A DNA stretch of 58,521 nt from positions 1-58,521 of the forward strand of contig CALWAP010000008.1 in NCBI GenBank assembly GCA_944375715.1, given 5' to 3'. Of this stretch, positions 45,348-54,188 are shown one piece after another. Both the position numbers and the translations under genes were made by a program. Positions within the stretch are counted from its first letter, which is position 1; each line of letters begins with the position of its first letter. The notes below the pieces were generated by a model. That model searched no databases. It was not told where the DNA came from and saw nothing but the letters and a program-made list of their open reading frames with translations. The DNA is from an uncultured Clostridia bacterium (lineage in GTDB: Bacteria > Bacillota > Clostridia > Oscillospirales > Butyricicoccaceae).

Positions 45348-46008
45348 AAATACTCCTTTCACACAGCCTGGGCTCACCTCCCCGGCTGTCTATAATATCG
45401 GTTCAGCTCAGCATTGTTCATCCGCCGCACGCCGGCAGCCTGCTTCCCATATTCAGCCGATCCGCGCCCCTGTGGTTCTTTTCATACCGGTCGGGTAGCT
45501 TCTTTACGCCATCGGCCTGCGTTTTCTTATGACGCTCAATCAATCCACGCACCGTCACATGCACCTTTTGATTTTTACTCGATCAGACGCCCTTACACAC
45601 CCCATTTATCCGGCGGTCCTTTACCCGCTCAGCCGATTTGCACAACTGAAGCCCCGTATAATATTCCTTTGACAGCTTCCTGCACACCATCGATCCACGG
45701 TTTTTCCGCGTATAGCCCTGCTACACATGTCACCGCAGCTTCTTTTGATAACGCTTTCTGACATCGCCCGCTGATACTTGCTCTGGCTGCTTCCACCATA
45801 TGGGCTTTCTGCATTTAGCGCATCCAGCACCGCCATTTTATGTTTCTTTTCAAAATCCTTATGGCCCTTTTCCTTTATCCCGCCGCAAAGCCGTGGCGTT
45901 TTTCACAATGCACCCTTTTCAGGTACGCTAACTTTTTACGCGCAATCATTTCCCTGCCCTTTCCGGGCTTCCTTTGTCGGAACTTTCCTTATTATAATAT
46001 AGCATAAA
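45348..46008. other. Gene-poor stretch, possible decayed gene
   Basis: About 660 bases between the GNAT gene and the grd terminator with no supported gene. The minus strand has short protein-like fragments in different frames, such as MAVLDALNAESPYGG (start near 45836) and EAAVTCVAGLYAEKPWIDG ending at 45629, as if one reading frame had been broken by a frameshift. I do not recognise the product. Confidence 0.35.
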
Positions 46009-46038
46009 GAAACGGCATAGCAAAAGCTATGCCGTTTC
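46009..46038 (-). terminator. Terminator of the glycine reductase operon
   Basis: Minus strand GAAACGGCATAGC-TTTT-GCTATGCCGTTTC followed by TTTAT, about 50 nt after grdD. Confidence 0.8.
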
Positions 46039-46089
46039 CGTATTTTTACCCGGACGCCTGCGCGTCCTCTCCTTCAAAAATACCGATAT

Positions 46090-47241
46090 TTAGCCGATGT
46101 AACCTGCGGCCTTAAGGATCTCCTTGCCCTTTTCCTCATTGGCCTCGGAAATCATGACCATAGGACCGGTGCAGCCCATGCCGCTTTCGGCATAGATTCC
46201 TGCCTTCCAAAGGGCGCGTACAGCGTCCTCCAGATCCAGGACTTCGATACCGGCTATTTCGGCGGTAACGACTTCCTTGGGGGGAGCCTTTACCTCTTCC
46301 TCGGCGGCAGCAGGCTTGCTGGCAGCCTTCCTGGCCTCCAGGATATCCTTAAGGCCGGCCTTTTCGGCCTTCTTGAACTCGTCATGGGCGATATCAAAGA
46401 CCTTATTGCGGACCAGCGTGGCGGCGTACTCGATAGCGCCGGCGATAACGGGAGCGCCCGAAGCCCTGGAAACTATCATGATGAGCTTCTTATAGCCCTG
46501 GCCGATGCCGGGGCCATAGCCGTAGCCGGTGGCTTCAAAGGAACCGCCTGTCTGGAAGGAAGACATCATCTTGACCAGGACGTTGCCGGTCAGCGAGTCG
46601 GTAACCAGAACGTCGGGGGTGCCCTGAAGGACATCGTTGCCCCTCATGACGCTGCCGCCGTCGGCCCTGCCCGAGATGGCCCAATGAAGGTCATATCCGC
46701 CCTCGGCCAGCTGCTTAAGGGAGGTCTCGGTCTGCCTTGCGCCGTCAACATTGAGTATGCCGACCGTCGGGTTCTCAACGCCCGAGGCCTTGGCCGCGAT
46801 TATGCCGTAAATCGTGTTCTTTATCATGCCTTCGATCCTGTCGGTCGAAGATGTACCCGTCGTGGTGGCAATGAACATTTCCTTGCCCTTGGCGGGGGTA
46901 ATGACCCTGCCGACGGTGGAAACACCAATGGGGAAGGGGAAGTGCATGGTAACAGCGCCGTCTACCTCGCCGTTATCGACCATTTCCTCCATCTTCTTGT
47001 GGCCCTCCTCATCGTCGGCCACCTTGACAGTGGTAATGCCCTCATGCTCCAGGCTGCCGATGTATACGACGTCGACGCCCTTTGCGGCGGCCATAACGGC
47101 AGCCTTCATGGCGTTTTCCTCGCCGTGCTCGCTGCCCATGCCGGTAAGGGCTATGCGGGGCTTCTTGCCGAAGCTGCCCGTCTCAAGACCCTCGGCCATT
47201 TCCAGGAAGGTCTTGGCGATGGTTTTTTCAAGATTGCTCAT
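46090..47241 (-). CDS. grdD: Glycine reductase protein C, beta subunit (GrdD)
   Basis: A 383-residue PlsX-like subunit. With GrdC it takes the carboxymethyl group bound to the selenol of GrdA and releases acetyl phosphate. N-terminal PlsX-type features are the KPRIALTGMGSEHGEENAM segment and VLVTDSLTGNVLVKMMSSF; a Cys near the C-terminus lies in ESGMGCTGPMVM. The frame is open to an earlier Met, but AGGTG sits before the ATG at 47241, 13 nt after the grdC stop, so that is the start. Last gene of the operon. Confidence 0.94.
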   Translation of the reverse strand: MSNLEKTIAKTFLEMAEGLETGSFGKKPRIALTGMGSEHGEENAMKAAVMAAAKGVDVVYIGSLEHEGITTVKVADDEEGHKKMEEMVDNGEVDGAVTMHFPFPIGVSTVGRVITPAKGKEMFIATTTGTSSTDRIEGMIKNTIYGIIAAKASGVENPTVGILNVDGARQTETSLKQLAEGGYDLHWAISGRADGGSVMRGNDVLQGTPDVLVTDSLTGNVLVKMMSSFQTGGSFEATGYGYGPGIGQGYKKLIMIVSRASGAPVIAGAIEYAATLVRNKVFDIAHDEFKKAEKAGLKDILEARKAASKPAAAEEEVKAPPKEVVTAEIAGIEVLDLEDAVRALWKAGIYAESGMGCTGPMVMISEANEEKGKEILKAAGYIG

Positions 47242-47254
47242 TTCAGTCACCTGC

Positions 47255-48787
47255 TTACTCAGCCAGAAGGCCGGCGGCAAACTCTTTAAGGGACTTGGCG
47301 ATAAGAGCCTTGACCTCTTCCTCGCTGACGCCCTTCTCCTCTGTTGCGCCCGTATTGGCCTGGATTACGAAGGAAACGCCGTCGAACAGGTTGGTCATAC
47401 GGCCAAGGAACAGCGAGCCCTTGCCGACGATCATGGCGTTCTTTATCTTGCCGCTCAGGATATCCTCACGGGCGAAACCGACAAAGGGAACGCCGGAGGG
47501 GATATGGCCCTGTGTCGGAGCCCAGCCTACCATGCCGTGCTTGACGGGGAAGGAAGGAATATCGGCCTTCTCCAGCTCGCCGCGCTTGACAGCGGTAGCG
47601 GCCACGACCTTGAAGAACTGCAGTGCGGGATCGCCGCCGCCTGCGGGCTTCAGTATATCGGAGTTATGCAGCTCGCCGGCATACTTGTCGATGTCGGTGA
47701 CCTTCAGCTCGCCCTTCTCCAGGGGCTTGAAGACCAGAGCTGTTGTAACATCCTGGGGACCCGAGCTGGTACCGACGGTATGGCGGCCCAGAAGGTTCAG
47801 GTTGATTTCGGGGTTTACGCCGTCGTTCTCACCCAGAACGATGGCAAAGGCGCCCAGCATGTCCTCCAGAATGGGCAGGCCCTTCTTGACATGGTCCTTG
47901 CCGTTCATGCCCAGCTTGGCCGTGCAGCCGCCGGCTGTAACGACGACCGTCTTGTAAGCGCCGGCCGTGACCAGGGAAGCTGCCTCGATCATGGTATGGG
48001 CAGGGGCTGCGCAGAAGCCGCGGATATCGGCGCCGGAAGCGTTGACCAGGCCGGCTATCTCGGCGACCGACTTGGCAAAGTTGCCGCCGCCGCGCTGGTT
48101 CATATCGCCGCAGGCCTCTTCGGAGCAGTCGATAACATACTCGACATCCTCCTTGGCGATTCCGGCGTTTTTAATGGCATGAAGTATGCCGACAACGTTG
48201 GAAGCCTTGGAAACTATATTTTCATGCATAACATGGGCCGACAGGTTAACATCGATGTCGTGGGCCCTCTTGACGGCGCCTACCAGCTTGCCCAGGTGAT
48301 AAAGGCCCTCGGCATGCTCGTTCTCGACCAGGTCCTTGACCTTCTCGGCCGAAACGCCTTCCTTGATCCTGGCCATAATGCTGTCGTCAATGATCTCGTT
48401 GGCAGCCAGCTTGTCGCGGTTGGCGGCGACGAACTCGGAATCCAGCTCAACAAGGTCAAATACGTCACAGGCCTGCATCAGAAGGATGAACTCTTCCTGA
48501 GGCATGATCTGACCGAACTTGCCGTAACGGCTCGTCAGGGGGCATTCCTGCTCATTCCAGGGCATGGGTATCTTGGCCAGCTCATCGGGCGTGATGTTGC
48601 CGATATAAGCCTGGTTGGGATAGTAAGCAACGGCCTGCTCATAGCTGCGGATGTGGGAAGGCAGCTCCTTGAGGTACTCGGAGTCGGGGTTGACGATCAT
48701 CTCTGTGGTCTGGGTGGTGCCGTTGTGAAGCACCATATCGGGTGTGTGGACCAGCGCATAACCTGTTCCCTTGATAACACTGTTCAT
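47255..48787 (-). CDS. grdC: Glycine reductase protein C, alpha subunit (GrdC)
   Basis: A subunit of about 510 residues with a thiolase/KAS III-like core. With GrdD it forms the acetyl-phosphate-producing component of glycine reductase. The N-terminus VIKGTGYALVHTPDMVLHNG is diagnostic. The GFCAAPAHTMIEAASLVTAG and VVTAGGCTAKLGMNGKDHVK segments hold the likely active-site cysteines and the acyl-group pocket. A GTG at 48796 is an alternative start, but its ribosome site would be too close. A GC-rich hairpin lies between grdA and this gene. Confidence 0.94.
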   Translation of the reverse strand: MNSVIKGTGYALVHTPDMVLHNGTTQTTEMIVNPDSEYLKELPSHIRSYEQAVAYYPNQAYIGNITPDELAKIPMPWNEQECPLTSRYGKFGQIMPQEEFILLMQACDVFDLVELDSEFVAANRDKLAANEIIDDSIMARIKEGVSAEKVKDLVENEHAEGLYHLGKLVGAVKRAHDIDVNLSAHVMHENIVSKASNVVGILHAIKNAGIAKEDVEYVIDCSEEACGDMNQRGGGNFAKSVAEIAGLVNASGADIRGFCAAPAHTMIEAASLVTAGAYKTVVVTAGGCTAKLGMNGKDHVKKGLPILEDMLGAFAIVLGENDGVNPEINLNLLGRHTVGTSSGPQDVTTALVFKPLEKGELKVTDIDKYAGELHNSDILKPAGGGDPALQFFKVVAATAVKRGELEKADIPSFPVKHGMVGWAPTQGHIPSGVPFVGFAREDILSGKIKNAMIVGKGSLFLGRMTNLFDGVSFVIQANTGATEEKGVSEEEVKALIAKSLKEFAAGLLAE

Positions 48788-48905
48788 TTGGCTCACTTAC
48801 CTTTCATAAATTTTTTTGATGCCGCGGGAATGGATAAAACCATGCCTTAACCGCAGTTGGGGGATGCTTTTACGCATTCCTCCGCAAACTTGGTAAATAC
48901 GGAAA

Positions 48906-48931
48906 GGGGGCTGGAAAAGCACCCAGCCCCC
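48906..48931 (-). promoter_or_regulatory. Intercistronic hairpin between grdA and grdC
   Basis: Minus strand GGGGGCTGG-GTGCTTTT-CCAGCCCCC followed by only TTT, in the 155-nt gap after grdA. It may act as a partial terminator or stabilise the 3' end of an upstream mRNA, allowing more GrdA than GrdC/D. This is inference. Confidence 0.6.
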
Positions 48932-48942
48932 GCTTACTTGTC

Positions 48943-49419
48943 TTAGCCCAGATACTTGCAATACTGCTCGCGGATTGCGGACATTTCTTTGACGATATCG
49001 TCAACATCAAGCACCATTTCCATCATGCCTACCTGATCCTCGTAGATATCGGGATCGAACTCAGCCTTTACTTCGGGCTCGCAAACATGATAAACCGTGA
49101 GTCCCAACTGGACTCCTGTCAACGGACCTGCATAAGTGGGGTCGCCGTTGGTAACTGTCTCGGCCGCCAGGCCGGAGGCTTCACCCTCCGCTGCTCCGAG
49201 AAGAACAACAACGTTCTCCGCACCATACTGATTGGCGAATTCAAGAACTCGCTTCTGATTTTCCAGGTCCATTGCGCCGGCGGCGGTTCAGACGAAGCAC
49301 TCCGTCGAGGAAAACACGACATCTCCGCCCGCACTCTTGGCACATTCTTCGATGGCAGGGCCGGGAACGCCGTCTCTGTCGCCGATGATGATAATTTTCT
49401 TACCATTAAGAATGCTCAT
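48943..49419 (-). CDS. grdA: Glycine reductase selenoprotein A (GrdA), Sec at UGA
   Basis: A 158-residue selenoprotein that carries the carboxymethyl-selenoether between proteins B and C. It starts [20 protein letters not shown]; Sec44 is encoded by an in-frame TGA (49288-49290) in the redox motif Cys41-Phe-Val-Sec44, directly before [11 protein letters not shown]. Without recoding, only the C-terminal 109 residues would be called from an internal Met. GGAGG lies 9 nt before the ATG at 49419. It follows trxA, which delivers electrons to protein A. selC is in the same window; selA, selB and selD are not. Confidence 0.95.
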
Positions 49420-49492
49420 GGCTCATTTCCTCCTATTTAGATTTTTTATAGTCAGCCCCAAAGGGCTTTCTACCGATGGTAGTTTTAAGGCC

Positions 49493-49810
49493 TTAGATGT
49501 TGGCCTTGATCATATTCTCGACATTCTCGGGAGTAGCGTCGTCCTTCACGCAGGAAGCGATCTGGGCGCCATTCTCGTAAATGGCGATAACGGGCAGGCC
49601 CATAACCTTCTGGCCGATGGCAAGCCTCCTGGCCTTGGTGGTGTTGAGCGAAACAAACTTCATCTTGTCGCCGTACTTCTCGGCAAACTCATGGATGTGG
49701 GGCATAAGAGCGGCGCAGGGAACGCAGCCGTCACCGTAGAAGTCAACAAGGACCTTGCCCTCAGCCTTCAGAACTTCGGCCTCAAAAGTATCTTTTGTTA
49801 CGTCAAGCAT
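49493..49810 (-). CDS. trxA: Thioredoxin of the glycine reductase system
   Basis: A 105-residue thioredoxin. The active site is Cys29-Val-Pro-Cys32 (GCVPC) instead of the usual WCGPC, with FYGDG before it. GCVPC-type thioredoxins are known from glycine-reductase organisms such as Eubacterium acidaminophilum. The cis-Pro lies in KVMGLPVIAIYENG. It lies between trxB and grdA and passes electrons from TrxB to GrdA to reset the selenol. Confidence 0.93.
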   Translation of the reverse strand: MLDVTKDTFEAEVLKAEGKVLVDFYGDGCVPCAALMPHIHEFAEKYGDKMKFVSLNTTKARRLAIGQKVMGLPVIAIYENGAQIASCVKDDATPENVENMIKANI

Positions 49811-49842
49811 TGGTATCTTCTCCTTTTCAGAATTAAAATTGC

Positions 49843-50778
49843 TTATTTATGGGACAGGAAATGCTCGGCCTGCATAGCGGCGATAGCGCCGTCGGCAGCA
49901 GCCGTTACAACCTGGCGCAGGCTCTTGACACGGATATCGCCGGCAGCATAAACGCCCTCGATATTGGTGTGCATATTCTCGTCGGTCTTGATGTAACCGT
50001 TCTCAAGATCAAGGATGCCCTCAAACAGAGCGGAATTGGGGTTATACCCGATAAATCCGAACAGTCCGAACATGCCGTCGTCAGGATCGGCTTCGATCCT
50101 TGTCAGCTCGCCCGTCTTGGTGTTCTTGACCGTCATGGCCTGAAGCATGCCGTCACCCTCGACGCTGTCTACGACCGTATCCCACATGAAGAACAGCTTG
50201 GGATTCTTGAAAGCCTTTTCCTGAATGGACTTTGCAGCCCTCAGCTCGTTGCGGCGATGGATAATTGTAACCTTGCGGGCGAACTTTGTAAGATACATGG
50301 CCTCTTCAACGGCGCTGTCGCCGCCGCCGACAACATATACCTCAAAGTCCTCAAAGAAGGAAGCGTCGCAGGTGGCGCAGAAGGAAATGCCGTGGCCGAC
50401 AAACTCACCCTCGTTCTTGCAGCCGATGGGCTTGGGGAAAGCGCCGGTGGCAACTATAACAGCCTTGGCCTGATAATCGCCCTTGACGCCGTGAAGGGTC
50501 TTGACCTCGCCTTCCAGCTCGACGCTCTTTATCGTGTCGCTGACACGCTCGGCGCCGAAATGCTTGGCCTGCTCGGTCATACGGGCTATAAGGGAAGGAC
50601 CGGAATCGCCCTCGACCTGGCCGGGATAGTTCTCTATCTCATTGGTGATGGCGATCTGTCCGCCGTCCTGGCCCTTTTCGATGATAAGGGTGGAAAGGCG
50701 GCTTCTGCCGGCATAAAGTCCGGCGGCAAGGCCGGCAGGGCCCGCGCCCAGAACGATTACATCATATATCTTGCTCAT
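49843..50778 (-). CDS. trxB: Thioredoxin reductase
   Basis: A 311-residue flavoprotein. The FAD motif is VLGAGPAGLAAGLYAGR (from residue 9), the redox-active pair is Cys134-Ala-Thr-Cys137, the NADPH-binding motif is VVGGGDSAVEEA, and the C-terminal FAD motif GVYAAGDIR is intact. It reduces TrxA with NAD(P)H. The frame is open far upstream, but AAAGGGCG precedes the ATG at 50778. It lies inside the grd operon between grdB and trxA. Confidence 0.95.
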   Translation of the reverse strand: MSKIYDVIVLGAGPAGLAAGLYAGRSRLSTLIIEKGQDGGQIAITNEIENYPGQVEGDSGPSLIARMTEQAKHFGAERVSDTIKSVELEGEVKTLHGVKGDYQAKAVIVATGAFPKPIGCKNEGEFVGHGISFCATCDASFFEDFEVYVVGGGDSAVEEAMYLTKFARKVTIIHRRNELRAAKSIQEKAFKNPKLFFMWDTVVDSVEGDGMLQAMTVKNTKTGELTRIEADPDDGMFGLFGFIGYNPNSALFEGILDLENGYIKTDENMHTNIEGVYAAGDIRVKSLRQVVTAAADGAIAAMQAEHFLSHK

Positions 50779-50900
50779 TGGTATTCGCCCTTTCTTTATT
50801 TTATTTGCATTTTTGCCTTTGTTATGTGCGGTCACCGGGCCTGGCACGGCCCCGGTAGGCCATATTGAGTGCCCCTTAGGCATTAGGCAAAACCGCGCCG

Positions 50901-50926
50901 GCCTTCGGGAGTTTCCTCCCGAAGGC
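50901..50926 (-). promoter_or_regulatory. Intercistronic hairpin between grdB and trxB
   Basis: An 11-bp inverted repeat GCCTTCGGGAG/CTCCCGAAGGC around a 4-nt loop, with no T run on the minus strand (CGGCGCGGTTTT follows). More likely an mRNA-stabilising or processing stem than a terminator. Confidence 0.5.
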
Positions 50927-50955
50927 AGCGCCTTTAAAAGCACTTGCTTTTAAAC

Positions 50956-52260
50956 TTATTTCACTTCGAAGATGGTCTGATCCTCGACCTCGGTCGTCAG
51001 AGCCTCCAGAGCCCTTTCAACCAGATGCCTTCTCAGCTTCTTCTCTTCCTCAGGGCTGAGGGCGGGGTTGCCCAGGGGGTGAGGAATGGCGATGGTGGGA
51101 ACTATCCTGTTAGCACCGACCGTCATGGAAATAGGTGTGACTGTGCACATATGGACGACAGGAATGCCGGCCCTTTCGATCTCTTTAACCATCGTTGCGC
51201 CGCAACGTGTGCAGGTGCCTCAGGTGGAGGTCATGATAACGGCGTCGACTCCGGCGGCCAGCAGCTTCTGAGCATACTCAGCAGCGAACTTCTTGGCCGA
51301 AGCAACGGCAGTACCGTTACCAACGGTGGCGTAATAATAGTCGTGCAGCTTGCCGATCTTGCCTTCCTTCTCAAGGTCGCGCATGACGTCGACAGGCAGG
51401 ACGCGGTCAGGATCCTCATTCGCGTAAATGGGATCGTAGCCGCCGTGGGCAGTCTCGAATGTCTCGCTCGTCAGGTCGTCGACACCGGCGATATTATACT
51501 CGCCATAGTGGGAGGCCGAGGAGCTCTCGATGTGGTCGGGGTTGCCCTTAGGCACTATACCGCCCGAAGTGCAAAGGGCGATGGTAGCCTTAGACAGATC
51601 CTTGATAGCGTGGTTGGGAGCAACCCTGTCGAAGGAAGGCATGGGATACTCGGTAACGAAGGGCTTGCCGTTGAGCTTGTTGATAAGCATATCGACAGCA
51701 CGCTTTGCGCCGCGCTCTTTTTCGAAGAAGTTGACGCGGATGCCGTTGTTCATGTATCCGTCCTCGCAGGAAGCGCCCAGCTTCTCGCCGTTCATGATCT
51801 TGAGGGCCAGCTTAGCCATGGTGGGGGCAGCCTGCCTCATGCCGGCGGCGCTGTCCCTGGTGGCGACGATCAGGATCTTCTCCTTATAGTCGGCGCCGGG
51901 GTTCTCCTGGTACATACCTGTCAGGACAGGGATGCCCAGCTCCTGGACGGCAACGCAGATGTTGGCGCAGGCATAGCCGTAACGTCCGGCGTTAAAAGCA
52001 GGACCGGCAATGAAGAAATCAGGCTTGATTTCCTTGACCCAATTAAGGATCTTTTCCTTGGCCTCGGCCTCATGCTCGGCAAAATAGGAGTCGCCGCAGA
52101 CGATGGTGTTGACTATCTCAGCCTCGCCCTTCCAGGCGGCATTGAGAGCCATACCGGGGCCGACGATGCCTTCCCTGAGCTCAGGCTCGATATGAGCCAT
52201 TTCCTCGCCGCCGATATTGGCGAAGAATTGGTTGATATAATGTACAACTCTTTTACTCAT
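50956..52260 (-). CDS. grdB: Glycine reductase protein B, selenoprotein subunit (GrdB), Sec at UGA
   Basis: A 434-residue selenoprotein that, with GrdE, binds glycine and transfers its carboxymethyl group to GrdA. Sec347 is encoded by TGA (51220-51222) in the motif Sec-Gly-Thr-Cys-Thr-Arg-Cys-Gly, typical for GrdB. It would be split into a 346-residue and a 78-residue frame if UGA were read as stop. The start MSKRVVHYINQFFANIGGEE matches the family. A palindromic stem follows the TGA by 12 nt, in a good position for a bacterial SECIS. GGAGG precedes the ATG. It starts 32 nt after grdE. Confidence 0.95.
51193..51207 (-). promoter_or_regulatory. Candidate bacterial SECIS stem of grdB
   Basis: Minus strand CGTTGC-GGC-GCAACG, a perfect 6-bp stem with a 3-nt loop 12 nt after the TGA, inside the coding sequence. 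Bacterial SelB-binding elements lie at about this distance, but their sequences vary widely outside E. coli. Confidence 0.45.
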
Positions 52261-52292
52261 TTCTATATTGTCCTCCTCTCTTCAGTCTTTAA

Positions 52293-53618
52293 TTACCTTG
52301 CGCTGAGCTTACCAAAGCCCATCTCATTGGTAGCGCTGGTGATGACCTGGATCTCGGCCTCGATGGTTCCGTCGGGCCTCAAAGATCCGGCATGGCCGCC
52401 GGCTATAACGTCGACATAGTCAAGCATGCCGATGACCTTGTCCATCTTGGGCAGGATGATGACCTCGTTGGCATTGCCGCCGGTGACAACGGCATCGGCC
52501 AGAGGATCGGCGTCGGCCAGGGACTGAGACTTGCCGTCCTGTCCGGCGTACTCATCGGTGACGATGGTCGTCTTGACGCCCTTAAGCTCGATCTTCTTGG
52601 TGTTCATGATAAGGTCGGTATCGGGGTTGCCGAAGCCTTCCTGTGTAACGATGGCGCCGTCTACGCCCAGCAGCTCGCAGAGCTTGGCGGCCCAATCGGA
52701 GGAACGCTGCTTGTCAGCCAGGTAGACGTTTTCGTTGGTGATTATGACGCCGACGAAGTTAAGGGTCTTGCCGTGCTGCTTGAACAGCTCGTGAACAACG
52801 GGGTTATTCTCATGGATATAGGTGGGGTTCTTGTCGCAGGCAGAAACGCAGTTACCGCTGACAATGGCGCCATCCATGATCTCGGTAGGCCACAGCATTG
52901 TGGAAAGGGTCCTCTTGGCGTCTACGCCGTAAACATATGTGTCGTGCAGCAGGCCCTGGGTCTGAAGCATGGCGACATATACGACCCTGGGCAGATCGGG
53001 ATACATCTCGATGCCTTCCTTAAGGTTGGGGGTCGAGAAGGTCTCGGTCTCATCGGGAGTGACGTTCTTGCCCAGATCGCCGAGGTAAGCCGCAACCTTC
53101 AGGCCGGCCATACGAACAGCCTGCTCATACTCGGGCTTCTTCTCGTTCTCGATGGGCAGGGTGGCGTCGGGATCCTGAGCCAGCAGATGATCGGCAGGTG
53201 TGCAGACCATAACGAGGTTCAGGGTCTTGGAGAAGGGGGTGTACTCGGCGCCGGGGCCGCTCATGTCGATGACGCCCTCCTGGAAGCCGACTATCTTACC
53301 GGCTGTGACAACAGCCATGTCCTTAAGGACGACCGTCTTGCCTTCGCCGACAGCCTCTACCTTATTGACCATGCCGGGGAATATGCCGCCGGGGCCTTCT
53401 ACCTTTGCGCGGGGTTCGATGACATCCTTAACGGGTGTGATCCTGACGCTCTCGCCGGGCTTGGCAACATCGAAGCTGACATCCTTAAGGTTCTCGTCCT
53501 CCAGGACCAGGGCTTTCAGCGCAGCTTCATCAACATAAAGCACGCCGTTTTCCACCTTCGACTCCGAGCCAATGATGATATCTTTGATATGGATATATCC
53601 GAGCTCAAGTGTTTTCAA
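52293..53618 (-). CDS. grdE: Glycine reductase protein B, pyruvoyl-type proprotein (GrdE)
   Basis: A 441-residue proprotein. GrdE cleaves itself before a Cys to give two chains, the C-terminal one starting with a carbonyl (pyruvoyl-like) group that forms a Schiff base with glycine. The cleavage motif SGNCVSACDKN is present, so the expected site is Asn256/Cys257. The N-terminus KTLELGYIHIKDIIIGSESK is typical. The start codon is TTG at 53616-53618, 8 nt after GGAGG. It follows grdX and leads grdB. Confidence 0.94.
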   Translation of the reverse strand: MKTLELGYIHIKDIIIGSESKVENGVLYVDEAALKALVLEDENLKDVSFDVAKPGESVRITPVKDVIEPRAKVEGPGGIFPGMVNKVEAVGEGKTVVLKDMAVVTAGKIVGFQEGVIDMSGPGAEYTPFSKTLNLVMVCTPADHLLAQDPDATLPIENEKKPEYEQAVRMAGLKVAAYLGDLGKNVTPDETETFSTPNLKEGIEMYPDLPRVVYVAMLQTQGLLHDTYVYGVDAKRTLSTMLWPTEIMDGAIVSGNCVSACDKNPTYIHENNPVVHELFKQHGKTLNFVGVIITNENVYLADKQRSSDWAAKLCELLGVDGAIVTQEGFGNPDTDLIMNTKKIELKGVKTTIVTDEYAGQDGKSQSLADADPLADAVVTGGNANEVIILPKMDKVIGMLDYVDVIAGGHAGSLRPDGTIEAEIQVITSATNEMGFGKLSAR

Positions 53619-53672
53619 GATGTTTTCCTCCTATCACTATATTTTGTATTTCAACTTAATGAAAACCATTCA

Positions 53673-54068
53673 TTAAAGGCCCGTCCGGGCCGACTCGATA
53701 GCGCTTGTTATCACGCAATAATCTACCAGCTGGAAATCCTCCAGAATACGCTTGTTGAAGGTCTTCTGACGCTCGACATACTTTTCAAACTTTTTATCGG
53801 TGGCCGCAGTTATGGCGCTGGATATAAGGCTTGACGATTCGAAGTCGATAGGTCCCCTGTCGACCGATATCATTATGCTTTTATAGGGTGTTTCATTGGG
53901 TTTGACGCTGCCCGAAAGAGGGTGGGTCAAAAGCCTGTGACCCTTATCCACTTTATCCCTGACCGCAAAAAGCAGTTCATTGAAGCTGCAGTCCTGATAA
54001 AGGACGCAGTACTTGCTGCCGTAGACGTCGCGGACGCGTGGGTTATTGGTCATTATTATAAAATCCAC
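53673..54068 (-). CDS. grdX: GrdX family protein
   Basis: A 131-residue protein of unknown function that heads many glycine, sarcosine and betaine reductase operons. It starts MDFIIMTNNPRVRDVYGSKY, a typical GrdX N-terminus, and has a helical C-terminal part (KKFEKYVERQKTFNKRILED). The start codon is GTG (54066-54068). It is the first gene after the glycine riboswitch. A role in regulation or assembly has been suggested for the family but is not established. Confidence 0.9.
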   Translation of the reverse strand: MDFIIMTNNPRVRDVYGSKYCVLYQDCSFNELLFAVRDKVDKGHRLLTHPLSGSVKPNETPYKSIMISVDRGPIDFESSSLISSAITAATDKKFEKYVERQKTFNKRILEDFQLVDYCVITSAIESARTGL

Positions 54069-54188
54069 ATTACTACCGCCTTTTTAAAGTATATCCCGCT
54101 CAAGGCTGCGGGTCAAAAAAAATAAGCGGCTCGGTGCTTTATAAGAAATATGTGCTGATAAATAAAAAACTTTAATAAACAGCCATTT

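Noticed and set aside
46814..48850. A 678-codon open frame on the plus strand opposite grdC/grdD
   Set aside because: It is the antisense image of two well-identified genes; its product has no recognisable domain and no ribosome site.
48943..49272. grdA as a short 109-residue protein starting at an internal Met
   Set aside because: The conserved N-terminus and the C-x-x-U motif lie upstream in the same frame across a TGA; a good ribosome site exists at 49419.
50956..52260. grdB as a pseudogene split by a stop codon
   Set aside because: The stop is TGA at the exact Sec position of the family, both halves are conserved, and selC lies nearby.
50944..52419. A 491-codon plus-strand open frame opposite grdB
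   Set aside because: Antisense shadow of grdB caused by the codon bias of the real gene; no motif or start signal.
52392..53834. A 480-codon plus-strand open frame opposite grdE and grdX
   Set aside because: Mirror of real genes on the minus strand, product not protein-like.
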